64,000 nucleotides of DNA, from NCBI GenBank assembly GCA_964423615.1, contig CAYRFQ010000034.1, positions 16,203 through 80,202 on the forward strand, given 5' to 3'. The position numbers and the translations under genes were made by a program. Position 1 is the first letter of the stretch; every line of letters starts with the position of its first letter. The notes beneath the pieces were generated by a model that did no database searches, was not told the DNA's origin, and saw only the letters and a list, made by a program, of their open reading frames with translations. This document shows positions 35,266 through 43,287 of the stretch, one piece after another. Source of the DNA: CAYRFQ01 sp964423615. GTDB lineage: Bacteria > Planctomycetota > Planctomycetia > Gemmatales > Gemmataceae.

Positions 35266-36597
35266 TTACCGGTCCATCCATGCACTGACTGCCGAATGGG
35301 GTCGTCGGTTCGCATTGTTGGCAGGGTAAGACATTCTCTGAACCGGGTAATGAACTTCTTCCACAGTCTGGTAAGAGGTATGGTGATGTGTTGCGTTGTT
35401 GTGATGTCGGGCCATGACTCTGTTGATCAGACCACCAGAAGACGCCCTCGAATGACTGTAAGGAGACGCGACAGGAGTCGACTGTTGGAAGTAAGTCGGT
35501 TGGGGTTGGGCCACACGGTTGGGGATGAAGTTCGGTCCGTGATCTCGGGTGGGCGGATTCCAGGCCCGATGGATGATGTCAATCATGCCCTGGGGTTTGT
35601 GATGGTTCGAAAGGTGTAATTGCCCCCGCATCTGTTCTTGACGAAGCATTTGTTGGGCTTGTCCGGCTACTCGCCGCAGTGGCTTCTTTTCGACTTGTTG
35701 GTAATAGGCGGCCCGACGGACCGCAGGTGCCAAGGTCTTCGGCTTCTTCGGCGCTTGAGCCACTGTTTTCTTTCCTTCTTCTTTTCCGCCTTCTTTCGGT
35801 TCCGGCCCTTGCTCCTGATCCTGTGGGAAGGGTAGTCGTTCCGGTGGCAAGTTCCCAGGGACGGTGGGTTGAGGTGAGTGGAGAACCGGAGCCAAAGGGG
35901 GGCCCTGGTCAGCTAAACACGACAAACAGTGATTGAGGGAGATTCGAGCAGCTTCTCGGACTCGCTTGGATCGTTCTTCTGGAAATCCATCGCGAGTGCT
36001 TCCGGCTGCGGTAATGCTCATGGCTTCCACGGTTTTCGGTGTGCAGCAGCACCCGCGTCCGAGGGCCAACGCGGCTTCAAACCGAACACACTCGTTGCGA
36101 TCCCCACGGAGGGCCAGGATGAGTGCTTCCTCGGCTTCGGGCCAACGACGACAATCGACGGTGCTCAGATAACGGACCGCGGCCCTTCTCTCTTTCGCGG
36201 CCAATTCATCCTGTTTGATCCGGGCTGCAGCTCCAACAGCCGAATCCCCGGGTTGTGCAAGGTCCTCCAGGAGGGGAGCGGCACAAGGTCCTTCGATCAA
36301 CCCTCCCGTAAAGGCATTGACGGGAGTCAAGACCGAGCCAAAAACCTGTCCGCAAAGGGAATTACAAAATCGAGCTCGTTTCGCTTCCCGTTGGGCGGGG
36401 GTTCGGCTCAGGAAACTCCAGATATTCCCACCACCACCGCCAGCGGCGGCACCTGCCGCCGCAGGAGCGCCGGGAGTTGCCGGAACACCGGGAACCGCCG
36501 GCGCGCCCGGGACTGCAGGTTGCCCCCAGGAGACTGAGCCAATGGTCAACAACATGAGCAACACGAATCCTTCACGAAATCGATTCATCTGGCACAT
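35266..36597 (-). CDS. Secreted protein with HEAT-like middle, unknown function
   Basis: 443 residues from ATG 36597, which has GAGGAGG 7-8 bases upstream. A signal peptide (FVLLMLLTIGSVSWG) leads to a Pro/Ala/Gly repeat stretch (PAVPGAPAVPGVPATPG, then AAAGAAAGGGGG). The middle (about 120-240) looks like a HEAT-type helical array: RAAVRYLSTVDCRRWPEAEE, ALILALRGDRNECVRFEAAL with GRGCCC. The C-terminal third is Gln-, His- and Pro-rich without fold signals (QAQQMLRQEQMRGQLHL, RHHNNATHHHTSYQ). Similar secreted HEAT proteins are common in planctomycetes; role unknown. Confidence 0.72.
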   Translation of the reverse strand: MCQMNRFREGFVLLMLLTIGSVSWGQPAVPGAPAVPGVPATPGAPAAAGAAAGGGGGNIWSFLSRTPAQREAKRARFCNSLCGQVFGSVLTPVNAFTGGLIEGPCAAPLLEDLAQPGDSAVGAAARIKQDELAAKERRAAVRYLSTVDCRRWPEAEEALILALRGDRNECVRFEAALALGRGCCCTPKTVEAMSITAAGSTRDGFPEERSKRVREAARISLNHCLSCLADQGPPLAPVLHSPQPTVPGNLPPERLPFPQDQEQGPEPKEGGKEEGKKTVAQAPKKPKTLAPAVRRAAYYQQVEKKPLRRVAGQAQQMLRQEQMRGQLHLSNHHKPQGMIDIIHRAWNPPTRDHGPNFIPNRVAQPQPTYFQQSTPVASPYSHSRASSGGLINRVMARHHNNATHHHTSYQTVEEVHYPVQRMSYPANNANRRPHSAVSAWMDR

Positions 36598-37702
36598 TCC
36601 GTATCCCTCCTCGTGCGTGCAAACTATCGGAACACTCGAAAGTTTCTTGGCGTGACCTTGGTTGGATAGCCGTGCGTCGATCGCAACAAACGATTCCATT
36701 GACACACGTGTTCCCCACTCTGGAGTTTGGAGCGATCATGTGGTCCTCGTTTGGACCAGCGGCGCTGTCAAACAGCACACTTCGGGTCAGGTATTTGACG
36801 TTGCCCTTCGGAGGCCCCGTTACCATTGCGTGTGCTTACGACTAAGGCCAAGGCATTCGATCTGACGTCCATAACTGCGGGAGACATCAGAGCCTCGTGG
36901 ACTACCAAGAATAACTGGTTCTGGAAATACAAATCGGCGATTGGTGATTCCGGTCTTAAGGAAAGTAGGGATAAAAGCAAATGGCTGGAAAGAACGGGTC
37001 TTTTTGATTTAACGTTTCGAAGCGAAGACCTGGGGCAATGTTTCAAAGTTGTGCGAGGAGAGAAGAAAGGTACGATTGAGAACTTGCGTGGGCAATGAAT
37101 CGAAACCACATCCACGGTCCTTCCGACTGGACCAGGTTTGTTGGCCTATTGGTAGCGACCAGCGTCGGTTTCTGTTTTGTCTCAACGGCGTTCCATTCGA
37201 ACACGTAAGTTTTAGGGAGCACCCGAGCCCTTTATAAGGTGTGGGGTGTGGGGCGCGGTTCGCTCCCCTTAGACGTTCTGCCCGCAAGAGGGATACACAG
37301 TGGATGAGAGGAAAGAAGTTTCGGTATCCAAAGGAACGCGTTTTCATGACCATCCACGAAATATCCCACACACTACACCTATTCGCAAAACGCTCTGGCC
37401 CAGGCTCGAGGCCTGGACCTTCGATCAAACTGGACAAGGACAAATGCCTCGTTGCGAATTTGCCGCGACTTTACCCGCGCAGTTCTCAATAAGTCCAAAC
37501 CAGCAAGTTTCCGGTAGGATTCCACGGAGATTGATAATTTAGATCAGAGTCTTCCGGCAATTCTAAATAAAATGCCTGAAGCGGTTGTAAGGAAAGTGTC
37601 GAAAAGGACAAAGCTGACACAGTTTGGAACAAACCACCCCCACCGTTTGGCAGTCTATGGCCGCCTTCTCGGCCTTCTCTTGTTGAGGAAAGGAGTCCTC
37701 CC
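36598..37702. other. Long intergenic region
   Basis: About 1.1 kb between divergently transcribed genes. Several short frames exist (for example 36826-37098 plus strand and 37009-37443 minus strand), but none has a ribosome site with protein-like sequence. A small hairpin CCAGGCTCGAGGCCTGG lies near 37400. Promoters for both flanking genes are expected. Confidence 0.35.
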
Positions 37703-39724
37703 ATGCGATGGATTCAGTGGATAGCAGTTTTCGCTTTTTCCACGACCTTGCTGCCCGCTCCTGCCTTCGGGCAGCTTTTCTCGTGGCGGCCATCGGCACT
37801 GAAACCCACCAACCTGCTGTATTGGGCACACGATACTCCCACGGACTCGACGACTCAGTGGCCTGAGCCAGTCCTTGACGAAACGGTCGTCAAGACTTCC
37901 TATCATGGGCCTCACGACACGGCATGGGAAGGGGTTGTTCCGCAGCGGCAGTCTCCCGTTTTCAGGGGTTGGAGATCTCGCTCGGTCTGCCCTCCTCAGC
38001 CAACATACCCATCTGTGAGCCCGTACTGTCCCACGCCGGTTCCGTCTCAACCGATTCCAGGTCTTCCATCGCTTGGATTTCCTCAACCACAAGATGGGAG
38101 GCAGCCGGTTCCAGGAACTCCGGGTGGCCAAATGCCTTCCACGCCTTCAACACCGTCTACGCCTTCAACACCGTCTACGCCCTCAACACCGTCTACGCCT
38201 TCAACACCGTCTACGCCCTCAACACCTTCTCCGTCGCCTGCTGCTCAGCCGAGTACATCCAATGCATCGACACTGCCAGGGGGCAGTTTTGGCCAAGCTC
38301 CGCAAGCGGGTACGTCCCCGACACCACAGTTTGCAACCAACATGTTTGGGGATCAATTGAATGGAGGAGTGTCGAGAAGTGTCATCCCTCTGGAGTCTCA
38401 AACGATTCGAGCGACAATCGCCCTGGATGGAAGCCTGGAGTTGACGGACCCGAAATTGCCAGGAACGTCGGACCGAGTTGTGTTTGTGACGGCTCCACCG
38501 CAAACTTCGATACCCATTACAATCAACTCCACGGAGGTGACAGGGACGATTCCTGTCGATCAGTTCTTTCAATCAGAGTCTCTGGACCGCAATGCGATTG
38601 CCTCCCTGCGACAAGGTAATGTTGTGGTGCTGGATACGAATCAACCGTTGACGCCGAGCAATTTAGTCAGTGGTACTCCCGGCGTCACCATCGGTAATGG
38701 CATCGCAACGATTACCGGTGATGTCATTACCAACGGAGACAACTTCGTTGCTGGACGAGCTGACTTAACGTTCGACGAGGTCATCGTCATCAATACCCCA
38801 AATCCTAGTTCGGGTGGTGTCGTTGGGCGAGTTGCCCTTTCTGATGACTTCAATCCAATTCCGATAGATCGTTTTATCTTCAACTTTGATTATTTCCAAA
38901 ATGCTAGCCTGACGGCAGGCGGATGGGATCTCTATCGTTATACCTTGGGTTTCGAGAGAACGTTCTTCAATGGGCTTGCTTCGGTCGAACTTCGCTTTCC
39001 TTTTGCCGCGACATTGAATTCCGACATCGAAATCGGCGCGGAGAGCACCAACACCGAGTTCGGTAACGCTCGGATGTTGTTCAAATTGTTGATCTACCAG
39101 GATCAACGATTTGCCGTTGCTGGTGGTATCGGTCTGACGTTCCCGACCGGAGACGACACGCGTGTGTTCGGGTTGGATGGAGAGCCCTTGGTCGAATTCA
39201 ACAACGAAGCCATTCCGTTAACGCCTTATATCGGAGTGCTGTATACACCGAACAAACGATGCAGTTTGCAAAGTTACGTGGCCTTCGACGTGGATCCCAA
39301 CGGGAACCCAGTTTTTGCCAACTTGGATAATGCCGGGCTCCGTCAGGTTGGCCGGATTTCGGGCCCGACTAACTGGCAGTCGAGCACCCAATTCAGTTAT
39401 TTGTTCGTGCAAAACGACGACCCACAAAGTAACTGCCAGGCTCTTGGCCCGTTTGTGGAATTCCACTACCGCAGTATCCTGGAAGAGCCGGACGTGATTC
39501 GGTCCGGGTCGTTTGTGATCGGGGATTCTCTGATTGGTCGTCAGGAGATGAATTTGGCGACTGGAGTAACGGCCCGGTTTCGGAATCGGTTTCTGTTGTC
39601 GGCGGGGATCGTTATACCCCTCGGAGGAGAAGAAGACCGGACTTTTGACTTCCAAGCTGGGATTCGTTTCAACGTCCTCTTTGGGCCGAGCGCTTTCACT
39701 CCGGCAGCACCGAACTTGTTTTAG
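37703..39724 (+). CDS. Outer-membrane beta-barrel-like protein with Thr-Pro-Ser repeats
   Basis: 673 residues; ATG 37703 has GGAAAGGAG upstream. A signal peptide (MRWIQWIAVFAFSTTLLPAP, cleavage after AFG) is followed by a Pro-rich region and a TPS tripeptide tract (about residues 145-178) encoded by five 18-bp units. A middle domain (about 215-380) has short beta strands (TIRATIALDGSLELTDPKLP, VVLDTNQPLTPSNLV). The C-terminal 270 residues alternate as in a transporter-like barrel (IDRFIFNFDYFQNASL, VAGGIGLTFPTGDDTRVF, AGIRFNVLFGPS). Probably anchored in the outer membrane with an exposed stalk. The 41531 gene encodes a related barrel. Confidence 0.75.
   Translation: MRWIQWIAVFAFSTTLLPAPAFGQLFSWRPSALKPTNLLYWAHDTPTDSTTQWPEPVLDETVVKTSYHGPHDTAWEGVVPQRQSPVFRGWRSRSVCPPQPTYPSVSPYCPTPVPSQPIPGLPSLGFPQPQDGRQPVPGTPGGQMPSTPSTPSTPSTPSTPSTPSTPSTPSTPSTPSPSPAAQPSTSNASTLPGGSFGQAPQAGTSPTPQFATNMFGDQLNGGVSRSVIPLESQTIRATIALDGSLELTDPKLPGTSDRVVFVTAPPQTSIPITINSTEVTGTIPVDQFFQSESLDRNAIASLRQGNVVVLDTNQPLTPSNLVSGTPGVTIGNGIATITGDVITNGDNFVAGRADLTFDEVIVINTPNPSSGGVVGRVALSDDFNPIPIDRFIFNFDYFQNASLTAGGWDLYRYTLGFERTFFNGLASVELRFPFAATLNSDIEIGAESTNTEFGNARMLFKLLIYQDQRFAVAGGIGLTFPTGDDTRVFGLDGEPLVEFNNEAIPLTPYIGVLYTPNKRCSLQSYVAFDVDPNGNPVFANLDNAGLRQVGRISGPTNWQSSTQFSYLFVQNDDPQSNCQALGPFVEFHYRSILEEPDVIRSGSFVIGDSLIGRQEMNLATGVTARFRNRFLLSAGIVIPLGGEEDRTFDFQAGIRFNVLFGPSAFTPAAPNLF
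38141..38230 (+). repeat. Five 18-bp tandem repeats inside the 37703 gene
   Basis: The unit is ACGCCTTCAACACCGTCT, with single-base changes in units 3 and 5. Being a multiple of three, it codes for TPSTPS and can expand or contract without changing frame. Confidence 0.9.
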
Positions 39725-40017
39725 ATCGCGCCAACACAGTCGGACGACGAGAGGGTACGCAATCCGTATTGAGCCAAGCCTCCGGCTGATCTGTGACCGA
39801 CCACAAAGAGTGTCCTTCCACAGAAGTCGTCTGGGCCCACCAAACAAGCCTGACTGATGATTTGCATTCCGAGCTTCGAATGTTAATTACCTGGTCTGGG
39901 AAGGCCTTTTTTTCCCACGGTCGCGTGCAGGGTTATTTCCTGGGGGCGCGACGTGGCTGCAATCCATCGCCGCGGAGCGGCTCCAAAACGAAACGAGACA
40001 CGAATAAATTCGTCGTT

Positions 40018-40067
40018 CTCCGTGTGCCGTCTGGTCGTTCGGATTTTTTTCGCGACGGCACACGGAG
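40018..40067. terminator. Hairpin between convergent genes, likely bidirectional terminator
   Basis: A perfect 14-bp stem, CTCCGTGTGCCGTC (40018-40031) with GACGGCACACGGAG (40054-40067); the 22-base loop holds a T7 run. It lies between the plus-strand barrel gene (ends 39724) and the minus-strand gene ending at 40201. The rest of 39725-40200 shows no gene. Confidence 0.6.
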
Positions 40068-40200
40068 TATCATCCCTGCTACTTTGGTGCTTGGGCTACT
40101 CGGTTTTTTGACGAGTGACTCTTCTTTTCCCATGAGCACCTACGATTCCAACATCCAGAAGCGAGTCTGTCTCTGTTGGCTCGTCAGTTTCCGCACTCGC

Positions 40201-40932
40201 TCACTGATGATGATGATGGTGATGGTGATGGTGATGGTGAGGTGAATGAGTTGGAACCGGAGTCGGTGAGCAGTTAGGGCATGGGCTCACGATGTGCCTG
40301 TCTCGTGGAACAGTTGTGGGGGAGGGTACGACGTACGTTCGTTTCTCCATTTCGGTCTTGCATTCGATGAGTACGGCCTTGCAGGTCACCGTCTCGGTCT
40401 TCTTGACCATGTACGGTACGTCGACCTTGACGACCTGTGTTTCGAGAACTTCTTTGAAGACGGTATCTTTTTGGACCTGCATTTCCGTTACGGGCTTTAT
40501 CACAGTGCTACACTGGCCTGTGTGGGGATCGGTGACTTGACAGGGACGCATGGTCACGACGGGGACTTGCCGAAGGACCTCGCATGGTTTGAGGACCATC
40601 TGCTGAACGATTCGCTCTTCGGTCCTGTATTGAATCTCGAACACAGGACGGGTGGTTTTAATGGGGACCTCACGAACTCGGAGTGTTTGGACTGGTTTGG
40701 CCCGGACGACCTTCAGAGGTCTTATGGCACCTTGCCCACACGAAGGCCCTGGTGCGAAAGTCGGGAGGGGTTCGGAGTAAGGCTCTGCCGGTGGCAATGG
40801 TTGGGGCGTTTCCTTTTTCTCGGGCGTCTCCGGGACTTCTGGTCCGGAACCACCTTCTCTCTGCCCCAGGGCAATGGCAGGTTGTCCCACGACCAGGTAA
40901 GACAATGCGCACCACATGACGATTCTTGTCAT
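40201..40932 (-). CDS. Secreted protein with eleven-histidine C-terminal tail
   Basis: 243 residues from ATG 40932. A signal peptide (IVMWCALSYLVVGQPAIALG) precedes a Pro/Glu-rich stretch (ETPEKKETPQPLPPAEPYSE). The middle contains short repeated Thr/Val-rich strands with paired Cys (VLKPCEVLRQVPVVTMRPCQ, VTDPHTGQCSTVIKPVTEMQ, VKKTETVTCKAVLIECKTEM). The protein ends CPNCSPTPVPTHSP, then eleven His and Gln. The tail could bind Ni, Zn or Cu in the periplasm. It is encoded by an imperfect CAT/CAC triplet tract (40207-40239) that can change length in frame. Function otherwise unknown. Confidence 0.75.
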   Translation of the reverse strand: MTRIVMWCALSYLVVGQPAIALGQREGGSGPEVPETPEKKETPQPLPPAEPYSEPLPTFAPGPSCGQGAIRPLKVVRAKPVQTLRVREVPIKTTRPVFEIQYRTEERIVQQMVLKPCEVLRQVPVVTMRPCQVTDPHTGQCSTVIKPVTEMQVQKDTVFKEVLETQVVKVDVPYMVKKTETVTCKAVLIECKTEMEKRTYVVPSPTTVPRDRHIVSPCPNCSPTPVPTHSPHHHHHHHHHHHQ

Positions 40933-41530
40933 CGTTCGTTATCCTCAGCTAGCGTTTGTCTGTCGGGTCAAGGAGCTGATCCGAGCCCGAAACATCGGAT
41001 GCGACGGATTGCGACGGAAGGGAACCCCTTCCGGCAAGGAGACACTTCCTTTAACGTGCCTCCTTCCCCCTCGGAATCAAGGACGACTTCTCGAAACAGG
41101 TTCGAAAGCAGGCAGTTCGAATCGTGATGTTCGTTACAGTTAGAGAGGTCAAGGGACTGTGTCGATGGTATTCGATCTCTATGGCTTGAGAAGCGTATGC
41201 CAGGGAATGATTACGTAGGACTTCATGACACATCATTCCATATTTATGGGATGACCCAAGAAATAGGACTGCATAATCCTTCTAATAGGTGGAATCGATT
41301 TAATCCTCAAGAGGTCTCGATTCTTGATCCGAAAAGAAAAAGGCTTACCAGTCATCCTTCGGGAACTATTGAGCCGCCGTCGGAGACAATGAACCTTCCG
41401 GTTTCGTTGAAACCAAGACTTCTTGCCGAACCAAACTTTCCCTTGGAATACGCACGTCGTGAGTTTCTGACGATATCAGCACCGGAGTAGAGTCCGGTTT
41501 CAACCGCTTTGTGGTGTGAAGGAGAACACT
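40933..41530. other. Intergenic region between divergent genes
   Basis: About 600 bases. One plus-strand frame (41197-41490, 97 codons, no good ribosome site) is not convincing. Promoters for both flanking genes should lie here. Confidence 0.3.
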
Positions 41531-42979
41531 ATGAACCTCGTTCAAACCAAGAACAGATGTGCGTGGATCAAACCTGGCATCATCGTGATGCTTCTGTTGT
41601 TTTCGACCTCGGCTTCGTTCGGACAGAGCCGTCCGAGCCAGGAAACCAATGAACCCCCAGCGGTGACTCTGTCCCGGTCGACCATGTCGAGTCAGGAAAC
41701 CAATGAGCCTCCCACCAAGGTTTCGTCACGGCAGACTCGTTCGGGCCAAACAACGAAAGAGCCGGACACCCTGAATTTGTTTGAACAGAGCCGTCCGGTC
41801 CAGAAAACAAAAAAACCTCAAACTCCGGTACTGGCGTGGCAAACTCACTCGAGCCAGAAGCCAGGCAAACCCGCGACGATCACGTTTTCGGATTCGAAAG
41901 TACAACAAGCGTCTGCTTCTTCGTGTGCCAGTTGCGGACACAGAGGCCTGAGCCATGGAGGGGGCTGTGCCTCGTGTGGGAGCTGCGGACATGAGAGCAC
42001 CGGACGTCGTGGATGCAATGGGGTTTGTCCCAGTTCCAGTTGTGGGGATTGTTGTGTTCCCGGCCAGACTCACTGCTGTAGCTTCTGTGAGGAGTCTTCG
42101 AATCCCTGGCAACGACTCTGCTGCGGTCTTTATCACGGCATCTGTTGCCCGGACCCCTGTTACGAACCACGATGGATTCCAGTGGCGAATGCCGCGTTTT
42201 GGGTCGACGATGCTCGTCCAGTGAGCCACATTCGACTCAGGTACAACGGTCTGTTCGACGTCGAACACCCCGACCGGGCTGAATACTATGTGGGCAATGA
42301 CAATGACATCATCAACAACAATGACCAGAAGCTCCGGGCAGTGGCCGACATCAACGAATTTCGGCTGTATAGCGAGACGGCCATTGGACAGACGTTCGGT
42401 ATCTTCATTGACCTCCCCTGGCGAGATTATGACCAGGTGCAATCGAACGGTGAGTTCGGGGACACTGGTTTCGGTGACATGATAGTGGGAACCAAATCGG
42501 TTTTACTGGACAGCGAAATCTGGGTGGTGTCTTTTCAATTCTCCACATTCATCCCCACGGGTGCTGGCGATTTCCTTGGGACGAGACACGTGAGCCTGGA
42601 GCCATCTATTCTCACATACACAAAGATGAGTCGTGATTGTTACGTCCAGTTCCAGAGTGCTTTTTGGATTCCCCTCGGCGGTCTCCAAACGGGAAACGTA
42701 TGGCACAACCGACTCAGTGTGAACTACGTTCTGTGTCGCATTCTCCCAGACGTGCCTCTGATAGGGACTTTGGAGTTCGTGAACTACAATGTGTTGACGG
42801 GTGGTTTTGATGACAACGGTGTGACAGGAGACGGCACGGGAGCATACTTTGGGGTGGGTCCTGGTCTTCGGTTGGACGTTTGCGAACGTATCGACGTTGG
42901 TGTCGGATCGATGTTCTCGCTGACGGACGACTTTTTTGAGTCTCAGGGTGTCCGAGTTGATTTCCGTTGGCGCTTTTAG
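41531..42979 (+). CDS. Cys-rich outer-membrane barrel-like protein
   Basis: 482 residues; ATG 41531 has AAGGAG about 7 bases upstream. A signal peptide (IIVMLLLFSTSASFG) is followed by several degenerate copies of a 20-residue unit (QSRPSQETNEPPAVTLSRST, MSSQETNEPPTKV, RSGQTTKEPDTLNL). Next comes a dense Cys cluster (CASCGHRGLSHGGGCASCGS, CCVPGQTHCCSFCEESS, CCGLYHGICCPDPCYEP) and then a barrel-like region (RLRYNGLFDVEH, FGIFIDLPWRDYDQVQ, FGDTGFGDMIVGTKSVLL, LSVNYVLCRILP) ending RVDFRWRF with the terminal Phe common in outer-membrane proteins. The Cys cluster may bind metal or form disulfides. Confidence 0.75.
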   Translation: MNLVQTKNRCAWIKPGIIVMLLLFSTSASFGQSRPSQETNEPPAVTLSRSTMSSQETNEPPTKVSSRQTRSGQTTKEPDTLNLFEQSRPVQKTKKPQTPVLAWQTHSSQKPGKPATITFSDSKVQQASASSCASCGHRGLSHGGGCASCGSCGHESTGRRGCNGVCPSSSCGDCCVPGQTHCCSFCEESSNPWQRLCCGLYHGICCPDPCYEPRWIPVANAAFWVDDARPVSHIRLRYNGLFDVEHPDRAEYYVGNDNDIINNNDQKLRAVADINEFRLYSETAIGQTFGIFIDLPWRDYDQVQSNGEFGDTGFGDMIVGTKSVLLDSEIWVVSFQFSTFIPTGAGDFLGTRHVSLEPSILTYTKMSRDCYVQFQSAFWIPLGGLQTGNVWHNRLSVNYVLCRILPDVPLIGTLEFVNYNVLTGGFDDNGVTGDGTGAYFGVGPGLRLDVCERIDVGVGSMFSLTDDFFESQGVRVDFRWRF

Positions 42980-43118
42980 GTCGAGGAGGTTTCGCCCTCC
43001 GCAGGAGCATGGCTGACCAAGTCACTGCTGGGCTCTATGTGTTGCAATCGAAGAATTGGCGTGGTTGCGGTGACGACCTGGTGTCGGGTCTTAGGTTACT
43101 CGGAAAGATGAGTGGATA

Positions 43119-43140
43119 TCCGTGGACTCACGCCCACGGA
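43119..43140. repeat. Hairpin resembling the family A core
   Basis: TCCGTGGACTCACGCCCACG plus GA forms a short hairpin like CCGTGGGTTCACACCCACGG inside family A. Flanking sequence does not clearly match the family. It lies between two convergent genes (42979 and 43288). Confidence 0.3.
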
Positions 43141-43287
43141 GTAATTGAGGGGCTCTGATGATTCCCGAGTTGTGACATCCGAAGCTCTCGTTCCCCGAGC
43201 ACGAGATGGATTACAAAGAGAAGAGGTGACGAGGAAGCCCGCTCGTCCCATGCTACCTGGCGACTACTCCCCGAGCAGACCTGGGAG

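Noticed and set aside
37009..37443. 144-codon minus-strand frame in the 36.6-37.7 kb spacer
   Set aside because: No ribosome site, low-complexity Arg/Gly/Pro pieces typical of chance frames; no tRNA cloverleaf found there either.
38141..38230. Short tandem repeats as a possible CRISPR or regulatory iteron array
   Set aside because: 18-bp units without spacers, in frame, encoding TPS tripeptides.
41197..41490. 97-codon plus-strand frame as a gene
   Set aside because: Weak ribosome site, no motif, and it lies in a divergent promoter spacer.
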